Under the pieces are notes generated by a model. It ran no database searches, was not told the DNA's origin, and worked only from the letters and a program-made list of their open reading frames with translations. Made by a program: the position numbers and the translations under genes. Below, one piece after another: positions 15,109 through 24,556 of a stretch of 40,013 nucleotides of DNA. The stretch is from an uncultured bacterium (GTDB lineage Bacteria; Verrucomicrobiota; Kiritimatiellia; RFP12; UBA1067), in assembly GCA_902776615.1 (NCBI GenBank), contig CACYQU010000028.1, positions 1 through 40,013 of the forward strand. Direction: 5' to 3'. Each line of letters starts with the position of its first letter. Positions within the stretch are counted from its first letter, which is position 1.

Positions 15109-17630
15109 GCGAACAGCTGATTCCAACCCCTGGCGTTTTCGGGGAAAACGGCAACTTCCTGCTTGAGCGCGAACTCGGCTCCGGAGGCATGGGTGGCGTG
15201 TACATGGGGCGCGACAAGATGCTCGACAGGCCGGTGGCCGTCAAGGTGATGCTTAAGGAGTACGGCGCCGACGCGGAGTTTGTCGAGAAGTTCAAGAAGG
15301 AGGCGCAGGCGGCGGCCAAGCTGATCCACCCTAACATCGCCCAGATATACTCCTACGGCATTTGTGACGGAATGCCCTACATTGCGATGGAACTTGTGGC
15401 GGGCGGCTCTCTCGATTCGCTGATGAAGCATGCCGAGGGCGGCAAGACAGATGTGCCGCGCGTGATGAAGATATGCCAGCAGGTCGCGCAGGCACTGCAG
15501 TGCGCAAGCGACCAGGGCTATGTGCACGGCGACGTGAAGCCGGAGAACATCCTGCTCGATGCGAACGGCAATGCCAAGCTTGTCGACTTCGGTCTTGCCG
15601 GCATGCAGAAGGATACTTCCGAGATATGGGGCACGCCATACTACATCTCGCCCGAGAAGGTGAAGCAGGAGGTCGTTGACTACCGCGCCGACATGTACAG
15701 TCTGGGCGGGACGCTTTTCCACGCTTTGACGGGCAAGCCGCCGTTCGACGGCGAGGATGTCTCGGCCGTCGTCAAGGCGCGCTTCACCGAACTGCCGCCC
15801 AAGCCGAGTTCGATACGTCCCGAGCTTTCGCCGCAGATCGACGCGCTTGTCACGAAGATGCTCGCGTTCAACAAGGAGGATCGCTTCCCCAGTTTCGAGG
15901 CGCTTCTTGAGGAGTTCAAGAAGGTCATGACGACCGGTCTTGACGCAACAAGCCGCATCGACAAGCCTGCGGAGAGCGGCGGGACGCGCAGGATGACAGT
16001 GAAGGGCCGGCGCACCATGACGGTGCGGAAGGGCCGTACGATGATCAAGAAACCGCTCTCTGCGGACGAAGGCAGCGAGGAATCTCCCGGGGCGGAAGAG
16101 GCGAAGAGCGAAGAAAAGGGCGACGACGAAGAGGAGAGCGGAGGCAATCTGGGCTTGAAGGTTGTAGGCGTAATCGTTGGAGTGATTGCGCTTATAGCTG
16201 CGGTTGCAGGCGGACTGATTTGGTATCAGGTTTCCGCCAAAAACGCCGACGAGGCGGAACGGCAGGCTTTGATAAGCAAGGGAATCGCCAACGCGCGCCA
16301 GGCCATCGGCGAAACAGCGGAAGCGGCGGCGAAGTTCGCCGACGAAGTGGATGCTCTCGCCGATACGGCCGAGCAAAGATGCATGGCGTCCACCACCGAG
16401 CTTCAGCGACTGATACCGGACTTCGCCGAACTTATGAAGCCGGCTCCGACCAAGGAGCTGATGGACGCAATCGCCTCCACAAACGAAGTGAAGGCCGCAG
16501 AAGCGCCGGCGGCGCCGGCTCCTGCCGCTCCTGCCGCGACAAATGCCGCGCCGGCAGCTGTTGCCGCGACAAATGCCGCGCCGGCCGAAGCGGCGGCGGA
16601 GGCGCCCGCGCAGGAGGAGCAGGCCAAGGAGATGCCTCCAGTCGTGAACGACATTGCCGCGCTGTGGGAGCGCGCGTACTCTTGCCGCGCCAGCGCAATC
16701 AGGATCCGCCATGGAATGCGCAAGGTCATTGCGCATTGTGCCACCGCAGCGGAGATTGCCGGCAACGATATGGAAAGCGCCAACAAGCTTTCAAAGTTGT
16801 CGCAGGATGTCACGGAGATGTGCAACGAGATCAAGGGCTCGAAGGATGTCGAAAACGTGCGAAAGGCGTCCGGCTATATTAAAGATCGCGCCAAGAAGGT
16901 CGTTGAGCAGGCCGTGAAGCGCCTTCGCATCGAGAAACTCGAGGCCGATCGTGCGGCCAAGAAGGCTGCGGACGAAGAGGCTGAAAAGCAACGCCAGGAG
17001 GAAATGGCCTCCGCGCGCGCAAAACTTGTCGAGGAAGAAAGTGCCGCAGCGAAGGCCAAGTTCGAGGCGATCGGCGCGATGGGCAGCTTCCGCCAGCTGG
17101 ACTGGAAGGGCGCCATTCGCCAGCTTGAGGCGATGAAATCCGAGTTCAAGACCGCCGAGGGCGGACTTGCCGCAGACATTGAAATACGCAAGGTCAACGC
17201 TATGAAGGCGGCCCACGAGATATTCCGTCGCAATCTTGCGGGATTCGTCTTCAAGAAGTCCAAGCTGCGCGGGCGTGCTGTCAAGGGCGCGACGGAAGCC
17301 GAGATATCCTTCGGCGACGGCAAGACGCCTACAAAACTGACATTTGTCAAGCTCTACCAGAGCTTCCACGGCAATTTGAACGAACTGATAATCACGTTCA
17401 TCGAGAACGGACGCACCAACGGGAAGCCGCGCCTCAATCTGCGCGAGTGGGCCGACGCCATGAGCGGCGCGGCGCTCACAATGCGCATAATCTGCTCCGA
17501 CGATGCAAGCGCCGTGAGCCGCGGGGAGGCGATTGTCAAGAAAGTGGTCGAGGCGTTCCCCGACTATCTCGGCACGGCCAAGGAGATGTTCCCCGATCTG
17601 GATCTGGGCGACGGCGCGTCGGAGGAGTAA
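15105..17630 (+). CDS. Transmembrane Ser/Thr protein kinase with coiled-coil extracytoplasmic region
   Basis: An 841-residue protein. The kinase domain (about 18-275) has ELGSGGMGGVY, VAVKVM (Lys47), HGDVKPENILL (Asp143), DFG (Asp161) and GTPYYISPEK. The catalytic loop is HGD instead of HRD, a non-RD form that may lack activation-loop control. A Thr/Arg-rich linker follows, then one membrane helix (about 352-374: VVGVIVGVIALIAAVAGGL), an Ala/Pro linker with two copies of a 30-bp DNA period (16532-16591), a long helical coiled-coil segment, and a C-terminal domain I do not recognise. There are no PASTA repeats. A probable sensor kinase. ATG 15105 is preferred because GGAGGA lies 8 nt upstream. 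Cotranscription with lepB is likely. Confidence 0.9.
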   Translation: MSEQLIPTPGVFGENGNFLLERELGSGGMGGVYMGRDKMLDRPVAVKVMLKEYGADAEFVEKFKKEAQAAAKLIHPNIAQIYSYGICDGMPYIAMELVAGGSLDSLMKHAEGGKTDVPRVMKICQQVAQALQCASDQGYVHGDVKPENILLDANGNAKLVDFGLAGMQKDTSEIWGTPYYISPEKVKQEVVDYRADMYSLGGTLFHALTGKPPFDGEDVSAVVKARFTELPPKPSSIRPELSPQIDALVTKMLAFNKEDRFPSFEALLEEFKKVMTTGLDATSRIDKPAESGGTRRMTVKGRRTMTVRKGRTMIKKPLSADEGSEESPGAEEAKSEEKGDDEEESGGNLGLKVVGVIVGVIALIAAVAGGLIWYQVSAKNADEAERQALISKGIANARQAIGETAEAAAKFADEVDALADTAEQRCMASTTELQRLIPDFAELMKPAPTKELMDAIASTNEVKAAEAPAAPAPAAPAATNAAPAAVAATNAAPAEAAAEAPAQEEQAKEMPPVVNDIAALWERAYSCRASAIRIRHGMRKVIAHCATAAEIAGNDMESANKLSKLSQDVTEMCNEIKGSKDVENVRKASGYIKDRAKKVVEQAVKRLRIEKLEADRAAKKAADEEAEKQRQEEMASARAKLVEEESAAAKAKFEAIGAMGSFRQLDWKGAIRQLEAMKSEFKTAEGGLAADIEIRKVNAMKAAHEIFRRNLAGFVFKKSKLRGRAVKGATEAEISFGDGKTPTKLTFVKLYQSFHGNLNELIITFIENGRTNGKPRLNLREWADAMSGAALTMRIICSDDASAVSRGEAIVKKVVEAFPDYLGTAKEMFPDLDLGDGASEE

Positions 17631-17643
17631 GGACTGTCGTTGC

Positions 17644-19155
17644 ATGAAGGACATGAACTACCTTTCGAAAATACTGAACGCCACGGTTTACGACGTGGCC
17701 ATAGAGACGCCGCTTGACGAGGCGGTTTCCCTATCGAAAAAACATGGTTGCAGGTTTCTGCTGAAGAGGGAAGACCTGCAGCCTGTGCACAGCTACAAGA
17801 TACGCGGTGCATACAACAAGATGAGCCAATTGCCGCGCGAGGAGCTTGAAAAGGGGGTCATCTGCGCTTCGGCCGGCAATCATGCGCAGGGTGTGGCGCT
17901 TTCGGCGAAGAAACTTGGCGTAAAGGCGACGATCGTAATGCCTGTGACAACTCCGGAGATAAAGACTTCGGCGGTAAAGGCTTACGGCGCGACAATCGTT
18001 CTGCACGGCGACTCGTATTCAGACACGTATGAAGAGCTGCACCGCCAGATCGAGGAGCACGGCTACACCTATATTGCACCGTTTGACGATCCGGACGTGA
18101 TTGCCGGGCAGGGGACGGTCGGGAAGGAGATTCTCGAACAGGCTGGGCGCGATCTTACATCCGTGTATGTTCCTGTCGGCGGCGGCGGACTGGCCGCAGG
18201 CGTGGCTGTTTACGTGAAAAGCGTGCGTCCGTGGGTGAAGGTTTACGGCGTGGAGCCAGAAGACTCGGACTGCATGTACCAGTCGATCAAGGCGGCGCGG
18301 CGCGTTACTCTTGAAAGCCCTGGACTGTTTGCGGACGGAGTGTGCGTGAAACAGCCTGGCGCGGAGACTTTCAAACTCTGCAGAAAGCATCTCGACGGAA
18401 TCGTGCGCGTTTCGACGGCCGAAACGTGTTCTGCGATAAAGGACATATTCGAGGCGACGCGCGCAGTTTGCGAACCCGCCGGCGCGCTAGCCCTCGCGGC
18501 GGCGAAAAAGACCGCGAAAAAGGGCGATGTCTGCGCGTGCGTCATATCCGGCGCGAACATGAACTTCGATCGCATACGCTTTGTCAGCGAACAGACCGAG
18601 ATAGGCGAGGGGCGCGAGGCGATTTTCGACTGCGCCATACCAGAGAAGCCCGGCAGCTTCCTGAGATTTGTCGAGAAGCTCGGGCGTCACAGTGTTACGG
18701 AGTTCAACTACCGTATGGGCGATGGATTTCTCGCGCATGTCTTTGTAGGCGTGGCGGTGAAAGATGTCGCCGAGCGCCAGGCCTTGCAGAAGCGCATAAG
18801 ATCGGCGGGATCGCACTGCATAGACCTGTCGGACAATGTGCTCGCAAAAGAGCACGTGCGCTACATGGTTGGCGGCAGGTCGTCGTCGATCGTCAACGAG
18901 GTGGTCCATACGTTCGAGTTCCCGGAGCGTCCAGGTGCGTTGATGGAGTTTCTTTCGGCTATCGCAGGCCGCTGGAACATCTCGCTTTTCCACTATCGCA
19001 ACCATGGTGCCGACCATGGCAAGGTTCTTGTCGGCTTTCAGGTTCCGAAAGCCGAGCGCGTGGAGTTCGAAAAGGTTCTCGACGGAATCGGATACAAGCA
19101 CGAAGATGTCAGCCGCAATCCGGCGTACGTGTATTTTCTCGGCACGAAGGTATAG
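17644..19155 (+). CDS. ilvA: Threonine dehydratase (biosynthetic type)
   Basis: This PLP enzyme converts threonine to 2-oxobutanoate, the entry to isoleucine synthesis. The 503-residue protein has SYKIRGAYN with the PLP Lys52, SAGNHAQGVA, VPVGGGGLAAG, and SGANMNF as the catalytic-domain end (about 320). Two ACT-like regulatory repeats follow (FDCAIPEKPGSFLRFVEKL and HTFEFPERPGALMEFLSAI), which mark the feedback-regulated biosynthetic form and not the short catabolic one. TAAGGA about 10 nt upstream supports ATG 17644. It lies 13 nt after the kinase gene and 9 nt before the ABC ATPase. No other isoleucine genes are nearby. Confidence 0.95.
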   Translation: MKDMNYLSKILNATVYDVAIETPLDEAVSLSKKHGCRFLLKREDLQPVHSYKIRGAYNKMSQLPREELEKGVICASAGNHAQGVALSAKKLGVKATIVMPVTTPEIKTSAVKAYGATIVLHGDSYSDTYEELHRQIEEHGYTYIAPFDDPDVIAGQGTVGKEILEQAGRDLTSVYVPVGGGGLAAGVAVYVKSVRPWVKVYGVEPEDSDCMYQSIKAARRVTLESPGLFADGVCVKQPGAETFKLCRKHLDGIVRVSTAETCSAIKDIFEATRAVCEPAGALALAAAKKTAKKGDVCACVISGANMNFDRIRFVSEQTEIGEGREAIFDCAIPEKPGSFLRFVEKLGRHSVTEFNYRMGDGFLAHVFVGVAVKDVAERQALQKRIRSAGSHCIDLSDNVLAKEHVRYMVGGRSSSIVNEVVHTFEFPERPGALMEFLSAIAGRWNISLFHYRNHGADHGKVLVGFQVPKAERVEFEKVLDGIGYKHEDVSRNPAYVYFLGTKV

Positions 19156-19164
19156 CCTTATCAA

Positions 19165-19875
19165 ATGTTCGAGGTGCGCAACATAGCCTTCACTTATCGC
19201 GGGAGCCCAGTGCTGCGCGATGTTTCGTTCGTGGTGTCGCCAGGCGAGACTGTAGGTGTCGTCGGCTCAAATGGAGCGGGCAAGACCACTCTTCTCAAAG
19301 TGCTTGCGACCCTTGCCGTGCCAGATTCGGGCCTTGTGCTCACTGACGGGCGAAATGCCCTTGCGAATGCGGCGGAATATCGCAGGCAGCTTGGCTACAT
19401 GCCAGAGAAGATCGCGCTGTACGACGACATGACGGTGAAGGAGTATCTGGTGTACAGGGCCCGTCTGAAGGGCGAACCTGCGAAGCGCATACGGCGGCGC
19501 GTAGGCGAAGCGGCAGAGCTGTGCCGTGTGGCCGACGTTCTTCGCCGTCCGATACGATTGTTGTCATATGGCGTGCAAAAACGTGTTGCGCTTGCAGATG
19601 CGCTTCTTCTCCGTCCGCGAGTGTTGCTGCTGGATGATTTTCTTGCAGGTCTCGATTCCTCGATGCGCGACATCGCGGGCGAGGTGCTTTCAAGCGCGGC
19701 CGCGTTTTCTTGCGTGATAGCGACAGGTCATGAGATAGACGACCTTGCTCGCTGGACGACGCGGTTTGTCGTGTTGAAAGGAGGCGTCGTTTCTGCGACG
19801 ATCGATGCGGCCGGCGCAGACCGCCATGATGTTTGCGCTCGTGTGTATGCGGCGCTCAAGGGAGGTGGCCAATGA
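19165..19875 (+). CDS. ABC transporter ATPase, GldA-like, with altered Walker B
   Basis: A 236-residue ATPase with Walker A GSNGAGKTTLLK, Q-loop region LGYMPEKIALYDDMTVKEYL (GldA/CcmA-like), signature LSYGVQKR, Walker B LLLDDFLAGLD and switch His in ATGHEIDD. The usual catalytic Glu after the Walker B Asp is Asp158, and the following Pro is Phe. This change often slows ATP hydrolysis, although Asp at this position can still act. The next gene, starting in its stop codon (ATGA), supplies the membrane part. The three genes 19165-23611 resemble the GldA-GldFG-DUF4340 sets of Bacteroidetes and PVC bacteria. The substrate is unknown; gliding should not be assumed. Confidence 0.9.
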   Translation: MFEVRNIAFTYRGSPVLRDVSFVVSPGETVGVVGSNGAGKTTLLKVLATLAVPDSGLVLTDGRNALANAAEYRRQLGYMPEKIALYDDMTVKEYLVYRARLKGEPAKRIRRRVGEAAELCRVADVLRRPIRLLSYGVQKRVALADALLLRPRVLLLDDFLAGLDSSMRDIAGEVLSSAAAFSCVIATGHEIDDLARWTTRFVVLKGGVVSATIDAAGADRHDVCARVYAALKGGGQ

Positions 19876-21932
19876 GTGCCGTCGGTGTTTCCATGGGACG
19901 CACCATAGGCTTTGCGCGCAATTTCCCGTCCACGGCCCTGACCATTGGCGGTTTTCTTGTGGCGACGGGAGTGATGTTCTCGTTTGGCCTGCATGGCGCG
20001 GAGGGAGGTTCTCTTTCTCTGGCATCGGTTTGGGCTGCGAGCGTTTCGCCGTTTCTGCCAGTGCTTGCCGCGCTGCTTTCGATGGATGTTTGGAGTGATG
20101 AACGGCTATCCGGAAGGATAGATATTCTTCTTGCCTCGCCGGTATCGGTCGGCGATCTAGTTTTGGGCAAGTGTCTTGGCGTGTGGGTGATGACGGTTGC
20201 CGCGATGGCCGTATCCTTTATTGCATCTCTTCTGCTGGTTCATTTCAATGCGCCGTCTGCATTTGGGGCGCTGGGCGTTTTTGATTTTATGCCCGGTCTG
20301 TCCATTCTTTGTCTGCAGTCGGCGCTGTGGTGCGCGGTATCGGTCGCCGCCAGTGCGTTTTTCAGGCATGCTGCGGCGGCAGCGATGGTGTCGTGCTTCC
20401 TCCTTGTAGCATTGCCGCGCGGACTGTGGACTGCGCTTGCGGAGTGGTCGCCTGCCGGTCGTACGGCGTTTGGGGAGATGCCGTTCGACGCTCACGCGTC
20501 TGATTTTGCCGCCGGTGTTGTTGACCTAGGGTCTGCTGCCATGTACGCCGTTTTCGCGGCTGCCGCCGTGTTCGTATGCATCAAGCGAGTGGAAGCGATG
20601 CGGCTTGCGGGCAGGCGCGCGGCAAGTGCGCGGACTGCGACTCTTGTCGCGGCGCTTTTGTCCGTTGTTCTGGCCGGGCTTCTGGGAGCGTTTTCACTCA
20701 GGATCGGCGGAACCGTTGAACTCCCGGTCGGCTCGATGGCGAACCGCATATCCAAGCGCACTATCGCCGCTATCGCCGATATGCACGGAAGTGTTACCGC
20801 GACTTGTCTGCTGCCGCGCAACGATCCGCGCATGCGTTCTGTCGCGCAACTTCTGCGCTCTCTAAGCGCTTCGGCAAAGACCCAGGCCGGGGTGAAGATT
20901 GTCATAAGATTCGTCGATCCTCGCTGGGATTTCTCCGCGGCCCAGAGGCTTGCCAACATAGGCGTATATGAACCTTCGGTTGTCTTCGAACTGGACCGCC
21001 GTCGCGCGGTGCTGCCGCTCAAAGACGGACTGTCGGAAAGAAATGTCGCTTCCGCAATGCGCAGGCTCGCCGCTCCGCCGCACCGCACAAACATCTACTG
21101 GACGACGGGCCACGGCGAATCTTCTTTCGACTCGTACGGTGCATTCGGCATGAGCGACTTCGCCCGCGAACTTTCAAAAGACGGCTTTAAGAACAGTTCG
21201 ATCAGACTTTCCGGCGAGACTGCAATACCGCCAGACTGCGCCCTGATCGTTGTCGCTGGAGGAAAAGAGGATATTTCTCGCGTTGAGGCGGAACGGCTTG
21301 ATTCTTATCTCAAACAGGGAGGGCGACTGCTGGTTCTGCTTGGATCTGGCGGCGGCGGCCTTTCATCGATACTCTCGTCGTGGGGTGTGCGCACTTCGGC
21401 GGAGAAGGTTTCCTCTGCCCACACGCTTTCTGGAGGCGATGTGGTCGCTTCGGATTTTTCCGGCCACGCCATAACAGACTCTCTTTCCGGAACGCAGATT
21501 GTGCTGGACAGTCCGTTCCTTCTCACCCAGTCTTCTGCGGTTGGCGGCAGTGGCGCCGATCGAATAGAGTTCAGTCCGCTCGTATCGGTTTCCGGCCGAT
21601 GCATCGCGGCCGCGACGGAACGTGGACGTGGAATCGGCGAAGACCTCGCCCTGCGGCCTACGAGGATAGTGGTTGTCGGCGATTCGCTTTTTGCCAGAAA
21701 CGGTCCTCTCGCCTCTCGCGCAAATGCGAACATGGATTTTCTTTTGAACTGTGTGGCTTATCTCGCAGGCACTGCCGCAATCACCGGTGGCGAGGTTGAT
21801 GGCGACGTCCTTGCGACAGGTATGGATCGTCGTGGATGGACGTCATTCACGATTCAGTCCGGTCTTGTTGTCCCTGTCGGGCTTTTCTTGATGATGCTTG
21901 CGTATGTCGCTTTCAGAAGGAGGCGTTTGTAA
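19872..21932 (+). CDS. ABC-2 permease fused to GldG-like extracytoplasmic domain
   Basis: A 686-residue protein. Residues 1-255 carry about six membrane segments of an ABC-2 permease (GldF-like), with a cytoplasmic VWSDERLSGRIDILLASPVSVGDLVLGK coupling region. A seventh segment (near 280) leads to a soluble GldG/ABC_transp_aux-like part (IVIRFVDPRWD, IYWTTGHGESSFD, RLDSYLKQGGRLLVLLG, VVVGDSLFARNG) and a C-terminal membrane helix (VVPVGLFLMMLAYVAF). In Bacteroidetes GldF and GldG are separate proteins; here they are one chain. ATG 19872 overlaps the ATPase stop, and GGAGG lies just upstream. Its stop overlaps the next start (TAATG). Confidence 0.85.
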   Translation: MSAVGVSMGRTIGFARNFPSTALTIGGFLVATGVMFSFGLHGAEGGSLSLASVWAASVSPFLPVLAALLSMDVWSDERLSGRIDILLASPVSVGDLVLGKCLGVWVMTVAAMAVSFIASLLLVHFNAPSAFGALGVFDFMPGLSILCLQSALWCAVSVAASAFFRHAAAAAMVSCFLLVALPRGLWTALAEWSPAGRTAFGEMPFDAHASDFAAGVVDLGSAAMYAVFAAAAVFVCIKRVEAMRLAGRRAASARTATLVAALLSVVLAGLLGAFSLRIGGTVELPVGSMANRISKRTIAAIADMHGSVTATCLLPRNDPRMRSVAQLLRSLSASAKTQAGVKIVIRFVDPRWDFSAAQRLANIGVYEPSVVFELDRRRAVLPLKDGLSERNVASAMRRLAAPPHRTNIYWTTGHGESSFDSYGAFGMSDFARELSKDGFKNSSIRLSGETAIPPDCALIVVAGGKEDISRVEAERLDSYLKQGGRLLVLLGSGGGGLSSILSSWGVRTSAEKVSSAHTLSGGDVVASDFSGHAITDSLSGTQIVLDSPFLLTQSSAVGGSGADRIEFSPLVSVSGRCIAAATERGRGIGEDLALRPTRIVVVGDSLFARNGPLASRANANMDFLLNCVAYLAGTAAITGGEVDGDVLATGMDRRGWTSFTIQSGLVVPVGLFLMMLAYVAFRRRRL

Positions 21933-23611
21933 TGGGTAACTTCCGTTCGATATGCTGGCTTTTGCTTGGCATAGTTCTGACAGTCGGTGCTCATTTTTTG
22001 CTTGATATGCGGACAGGCGCGGCTAGGATTGTGCCTCGAATGTCTCTTTCGGGTGTGGCTGGCGACGCCACGAGGCTGAAAATCAGCCGTGACGGAGTTC
22101 AGACGATAATTGACAAATCGTCCGGTGCGTGGCAAATCGTAGAGCCGTTTTCGGCAAGCGCGGACAAGATTGCGGTTATGAAGCTTCTTGATGCCGTTTC
22201 GTTTTCTCCGATAGTGGATTTCATGGACGATGCAGAGCTTTCAAGGTTGGCGCGGCGACGGTCGGATTTTGGCCTTGAGGTGCCGCGCGTAACGATCGAA
22301 ATCGCCGGACCTAAAGGCGAGGAGAAACTCGGCTTCGGGGAAACGACGCCTTCCGGCGACGGCGTGTATGTGGAGATTGCCGGCGAAAACGCCGTGTTTG
22401 TCGTGGATGCAAATGTCTTTGCCGCGGTCAATCTTTCCGCAGACAATCTGCGCAGCCGCGCGCTGTTCACGATTGGCGCGGACGAGGTCGGCGCTTTCGA
22501 TGTCCGCAGAAACGCAGGGGCCTTCATGCGCTTTGCAAGGGACGGGGAAAAATGGCGCATGAAAGAGCCGCACGATTCGCCTGCGTCCTCCGTAAAAGTG
22601 CGAAAGTTTCTCAGTGAGGTGTTGGATGCACGGGTGTCTGGATTCGTGTGGCCGGTTGGCGCTTCGAACGAAACCGAGGCGGTTTCGGTTTCGCTGCTGG
22701 CTGGCTATGGCCTGGATCCGGAAAACGCCGTTACCGTGACAATTAAGGCTGCGGATGGGACAGACAGGCTTTTGTCGCTGGGCAAAGAGGCTGGAAAGGG
22801 TTTCGTGTACGCGCTCGCCCACAACGGCGGTGCCGTGGTTACGGTGGAATCGTCTTTCAAAGACCTTGTGCTGGAAGGTATCGACGGATTCATGGACGTA
22901 AGGTTGTTCCCTTACGAAGAAGCGTCAGTCGCATCGATATCCATAGCCGACGGCGACTCGCAGTTCCTGCTCGCCAAGAATGCCGATGGTTCGTGGCGGA
23001 TGGATGCGCCAGTTGCGGCACCGGCGGATTGCGATGAAGTTTCGTCATTGCTGTCGCGCCTTCTGGCGGCGCATTATTCTGCCGCCGATGCGTCTGGAAT
23101 GCTCGTTTCGTTGTCGACGAATTCAAAACCAGTGCTGGTGTCGCGCGAGATTGTCCTTGGCGGGCACCGGCTCGATGATTTGCGTTCAAAGGATGTCGTA
23201 AAGATTGAACCCGGCGAGGTGAGACGTGTCGTTTCGACGCCGTCGGGCGGGAAGCCTGTTGCAGTCGTCTGCGACCCTGTCAGGCGTGCGTGGAACGTCG
23301 AGCTGTCGCCGAACGGCGGCGTGGCGAACATAACCGCAGTGGAGTCTCTTCTTGAGTCGCTCAAGCCGCTTCGCGCGGAAAAGGTAGTCACGCTTAAGGT
23401 CGGCCCCGGTGACTTGGCTCGCTATGGGTTGGATGAGCCGACGCATATTGTCGCAGTGGATTTTGTCCGTGAAGACTCCGTGCGCAGGAATATTCTCATA
23501 GGCGACAAGGCGCCTGGGGGACGCTACATTACAATCGGCTCGTCGGATGCGGTGTTCGTGCTTGGCGAAATTGACGTAAAACGCTTGATGGCCCCGCTTG
23601 TGGGGGATTAG
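21932..23611 (+). CDS. DUF4340 membrane-anchored protein of the GldA/GldFG transporter set
   Basis: A 559-residue protein with one N-terminal membrane helix (SICWLLLGIVLTVGAHFLL) and repeated beta-rich modules of the DUF4340 type: LKISRDGVQTIIDKSSGAWQIVEPF, FMRFARDGEKWRMKEP, FLLAKNADGSWRMDAPVAAPADCDEV and WNVELSPNGGVANITAVESLLESL. This pattern (short strand, W-x-hydrophobic, proline, helix) recurs about four times. The family regularly follows GldG-type genes and is assumed to be the periplasmic partner. The TAATG overlap with the permease gene suggests tight co-translation. The function is unknown. Confidence 0.85.
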   Translation: MGNFRSICWLLLGIVLTVGAHFLLDMRTGAARIVPRMSLSGVAGDATRLKISRDGVQTIIDKSSGAWQIVEPFSASADKIAVMKLLDAVSFSPIVDFMDDAELSRLARRRSDFGLEVPRVTIEIAGPKGEEKLGFGETTPSGDGVYVEIAGENAVFVVDANVFAAVNLSADNLRSRALFTIGADEVGAFDVRRNAGAFMRFARDGEKWRMKEPHDSPASSVKVRKFLSEVLDARVSGFVWPVGASNETEAVSVSLLAGYGLDPENAVTVTIKAADGTDRLLSLGKEAGKGFVYALAHNGGAVVTVESSFKDLVLEGIDGFMDVRLFPYEEASVASISIADGDSQFLLAKNADGSWRMDAPVAAPADCDEVSSLLSRLLAAHYSAADASGMLVSLSTNSKPVLVSREIVLGGHRLDDLRSKDVVKIEPGEVRRVVSTPSGGKPVAVVCDPVRRAWNVELSPNGGVANITAVESLLESLKPLRAEKVVTLKVGPGDLARYGLDEPTHIVAVDFVREDSVRRNILIGDKAPGGRYITIGSSDAVFVLGEIDVKRLMAPLVGD

Positions 23612-23627
23612 AAAGGATTTGCCTACA

Positions 23628-24479
23628 ATGAAAGCAGGGTGTCATTTGTCTTCATCGGGCGGATATCTGGCGATGGCTCAGACCGCCGTGTCAATTGGAG
23701 CCGATGTGTTTCAATTCTTCACGCGCAACCCGCGCGGTGGCGCCGCCAAGCCCATAGACAAGGCCGATGTGGACGCGTTTCTGGAATATGCGGAGCGAAA
23801 CGGAATCGGCCCGATACTGGCGCATGCGCCGTACACTCTCAATGCTGCAGGAGAGGAGCCTCGCGTAAGGGAGTTTGCCGAGTCGACAATGATGGACGAT
23901 CTGAAGCGGCTCGAGTTCACCCCTGGCGCCATGTACAACTTCCACCCCGGCTCGCATGTGGGGCAGGGCGTGGAGAAAGGAATTGAACTGATCTCCGGCA
24001 TGCTGGTCAGAATATTTGACGCGTTCGGGCGAATCCCGTCCACGACGATTCTGCTCGAAACAATGGCTGGCAAAGGCAGTGAGGTCGGGCGCGACTTCGA
24101 AGAGCTTCGCGAGATAATCGACCGCACGGAATCAAGGATAAAGGGTGTAAGACTTGGCGTATGCCTCGACACTTGCCATGTGTGGGATGGCGGTTATGAC
24201 ATCGTCAACGATCTCGGCGGCGTTCTGGACGAATTCGACAATGTTGTCGGAATCGACAGGTTGAAGGCTGTACATGCGAACGATTCCATGAATGTGCGCG
24301 GTTCGCACAAGGATCGCCATGAAAAGATCGGGAAAGGCAAAATCGGTATCGATGCCTTTGCGCACATTGTAAATGAGCCTCGTTTGAGAGAATTGCCGTT
24401 CTACCTCGAGACGCCGTGCGATCTTCAAGGATACAAGGAAGAAATCGCGCTCTTGAAAAGTCTTGCCCAAGGCGATTGA
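23628..24479 (+). CDS. nfo: Endonuclease IV (AP endonuclease)
   Basis: Cuts DNA 5' of abasic sites in base-excision repair, using three metal ions. The 283-residue TIM-barrel protein has GCHLSSSGGY at the N-terminus, FQFFTRNPRG, LAHAPYTLN, FHPGSHVG, ILLETMAGKGSEVG, the signature VCLDTCHVWDGGYD, VHANDSMNVRGSHKDRHEKIGKGKIG and YLETPCD. All family metal-binding blocks appear present and the length is normal. ATG 23628 has GAAAGGA upstream (23611-23617); an earlier ATG at 23598 lies inside the DUF4340 gene. It is the last gene of the run that starts at guaB. A separate promoter follows its stop. Confidence 0.96.
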   Translation: MKAGCHLSSSGGYLAMAQTAVSIGADVFQFFTRNPRGGAAKPIDKADVDAFLEYAERNGIGPILAHAPYTLNAAGEEPRVREFAESTMMDDLKRLEFTPGAMYNFHPGSHVGQGVEKGIELISGMLVRIFDAFGRIPSTTILLETMAGKGSEVGRDFEELREIIDRTESRIKGVRLGVCLDTCHVWDGGYDIVNDLGGVLDEFDNVVGIDRLKAVHANDSMNVRGSHKDRHEKIGKGKIGIDAFAHIVNEPRLRELPFYLETPCDLQGYKEEIALLKSLAQGD

Positions 24480-24537
24480 GTCAGTGATCGTTGCGCATTG
24501 TTTTGTTGGGGCCCAGACGGCAAGTTCGAAGCAAATA

Positions 24538-24546
24538 TGGTATAAT
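24538..24546 (+). promoter_or_regulatory. Extended -10 promoter of the permease-kinase gene
   Basis: TGGTATAAT (24538-24546) is a textbook extended -10 element; no -35 box is recognisable. Expected transcription start is about 24552-24554, only a few bases before ATG 24557. The mRNA would be leaderless or nearly so. The same TATGGTATAAT string precedes the tRNA at 38427. Confidence 0.65.
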
Positions 24547-24556
24547 GTCAGACACA

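Noticed and set aside
19165-23611. Claim of gliding motility
   Set aside because: Similarity to GldA/F/G/DUF4340 is real, but none of the other gliding or type IX secretion genes are present and these transporters occur in non-gliding bacteria.
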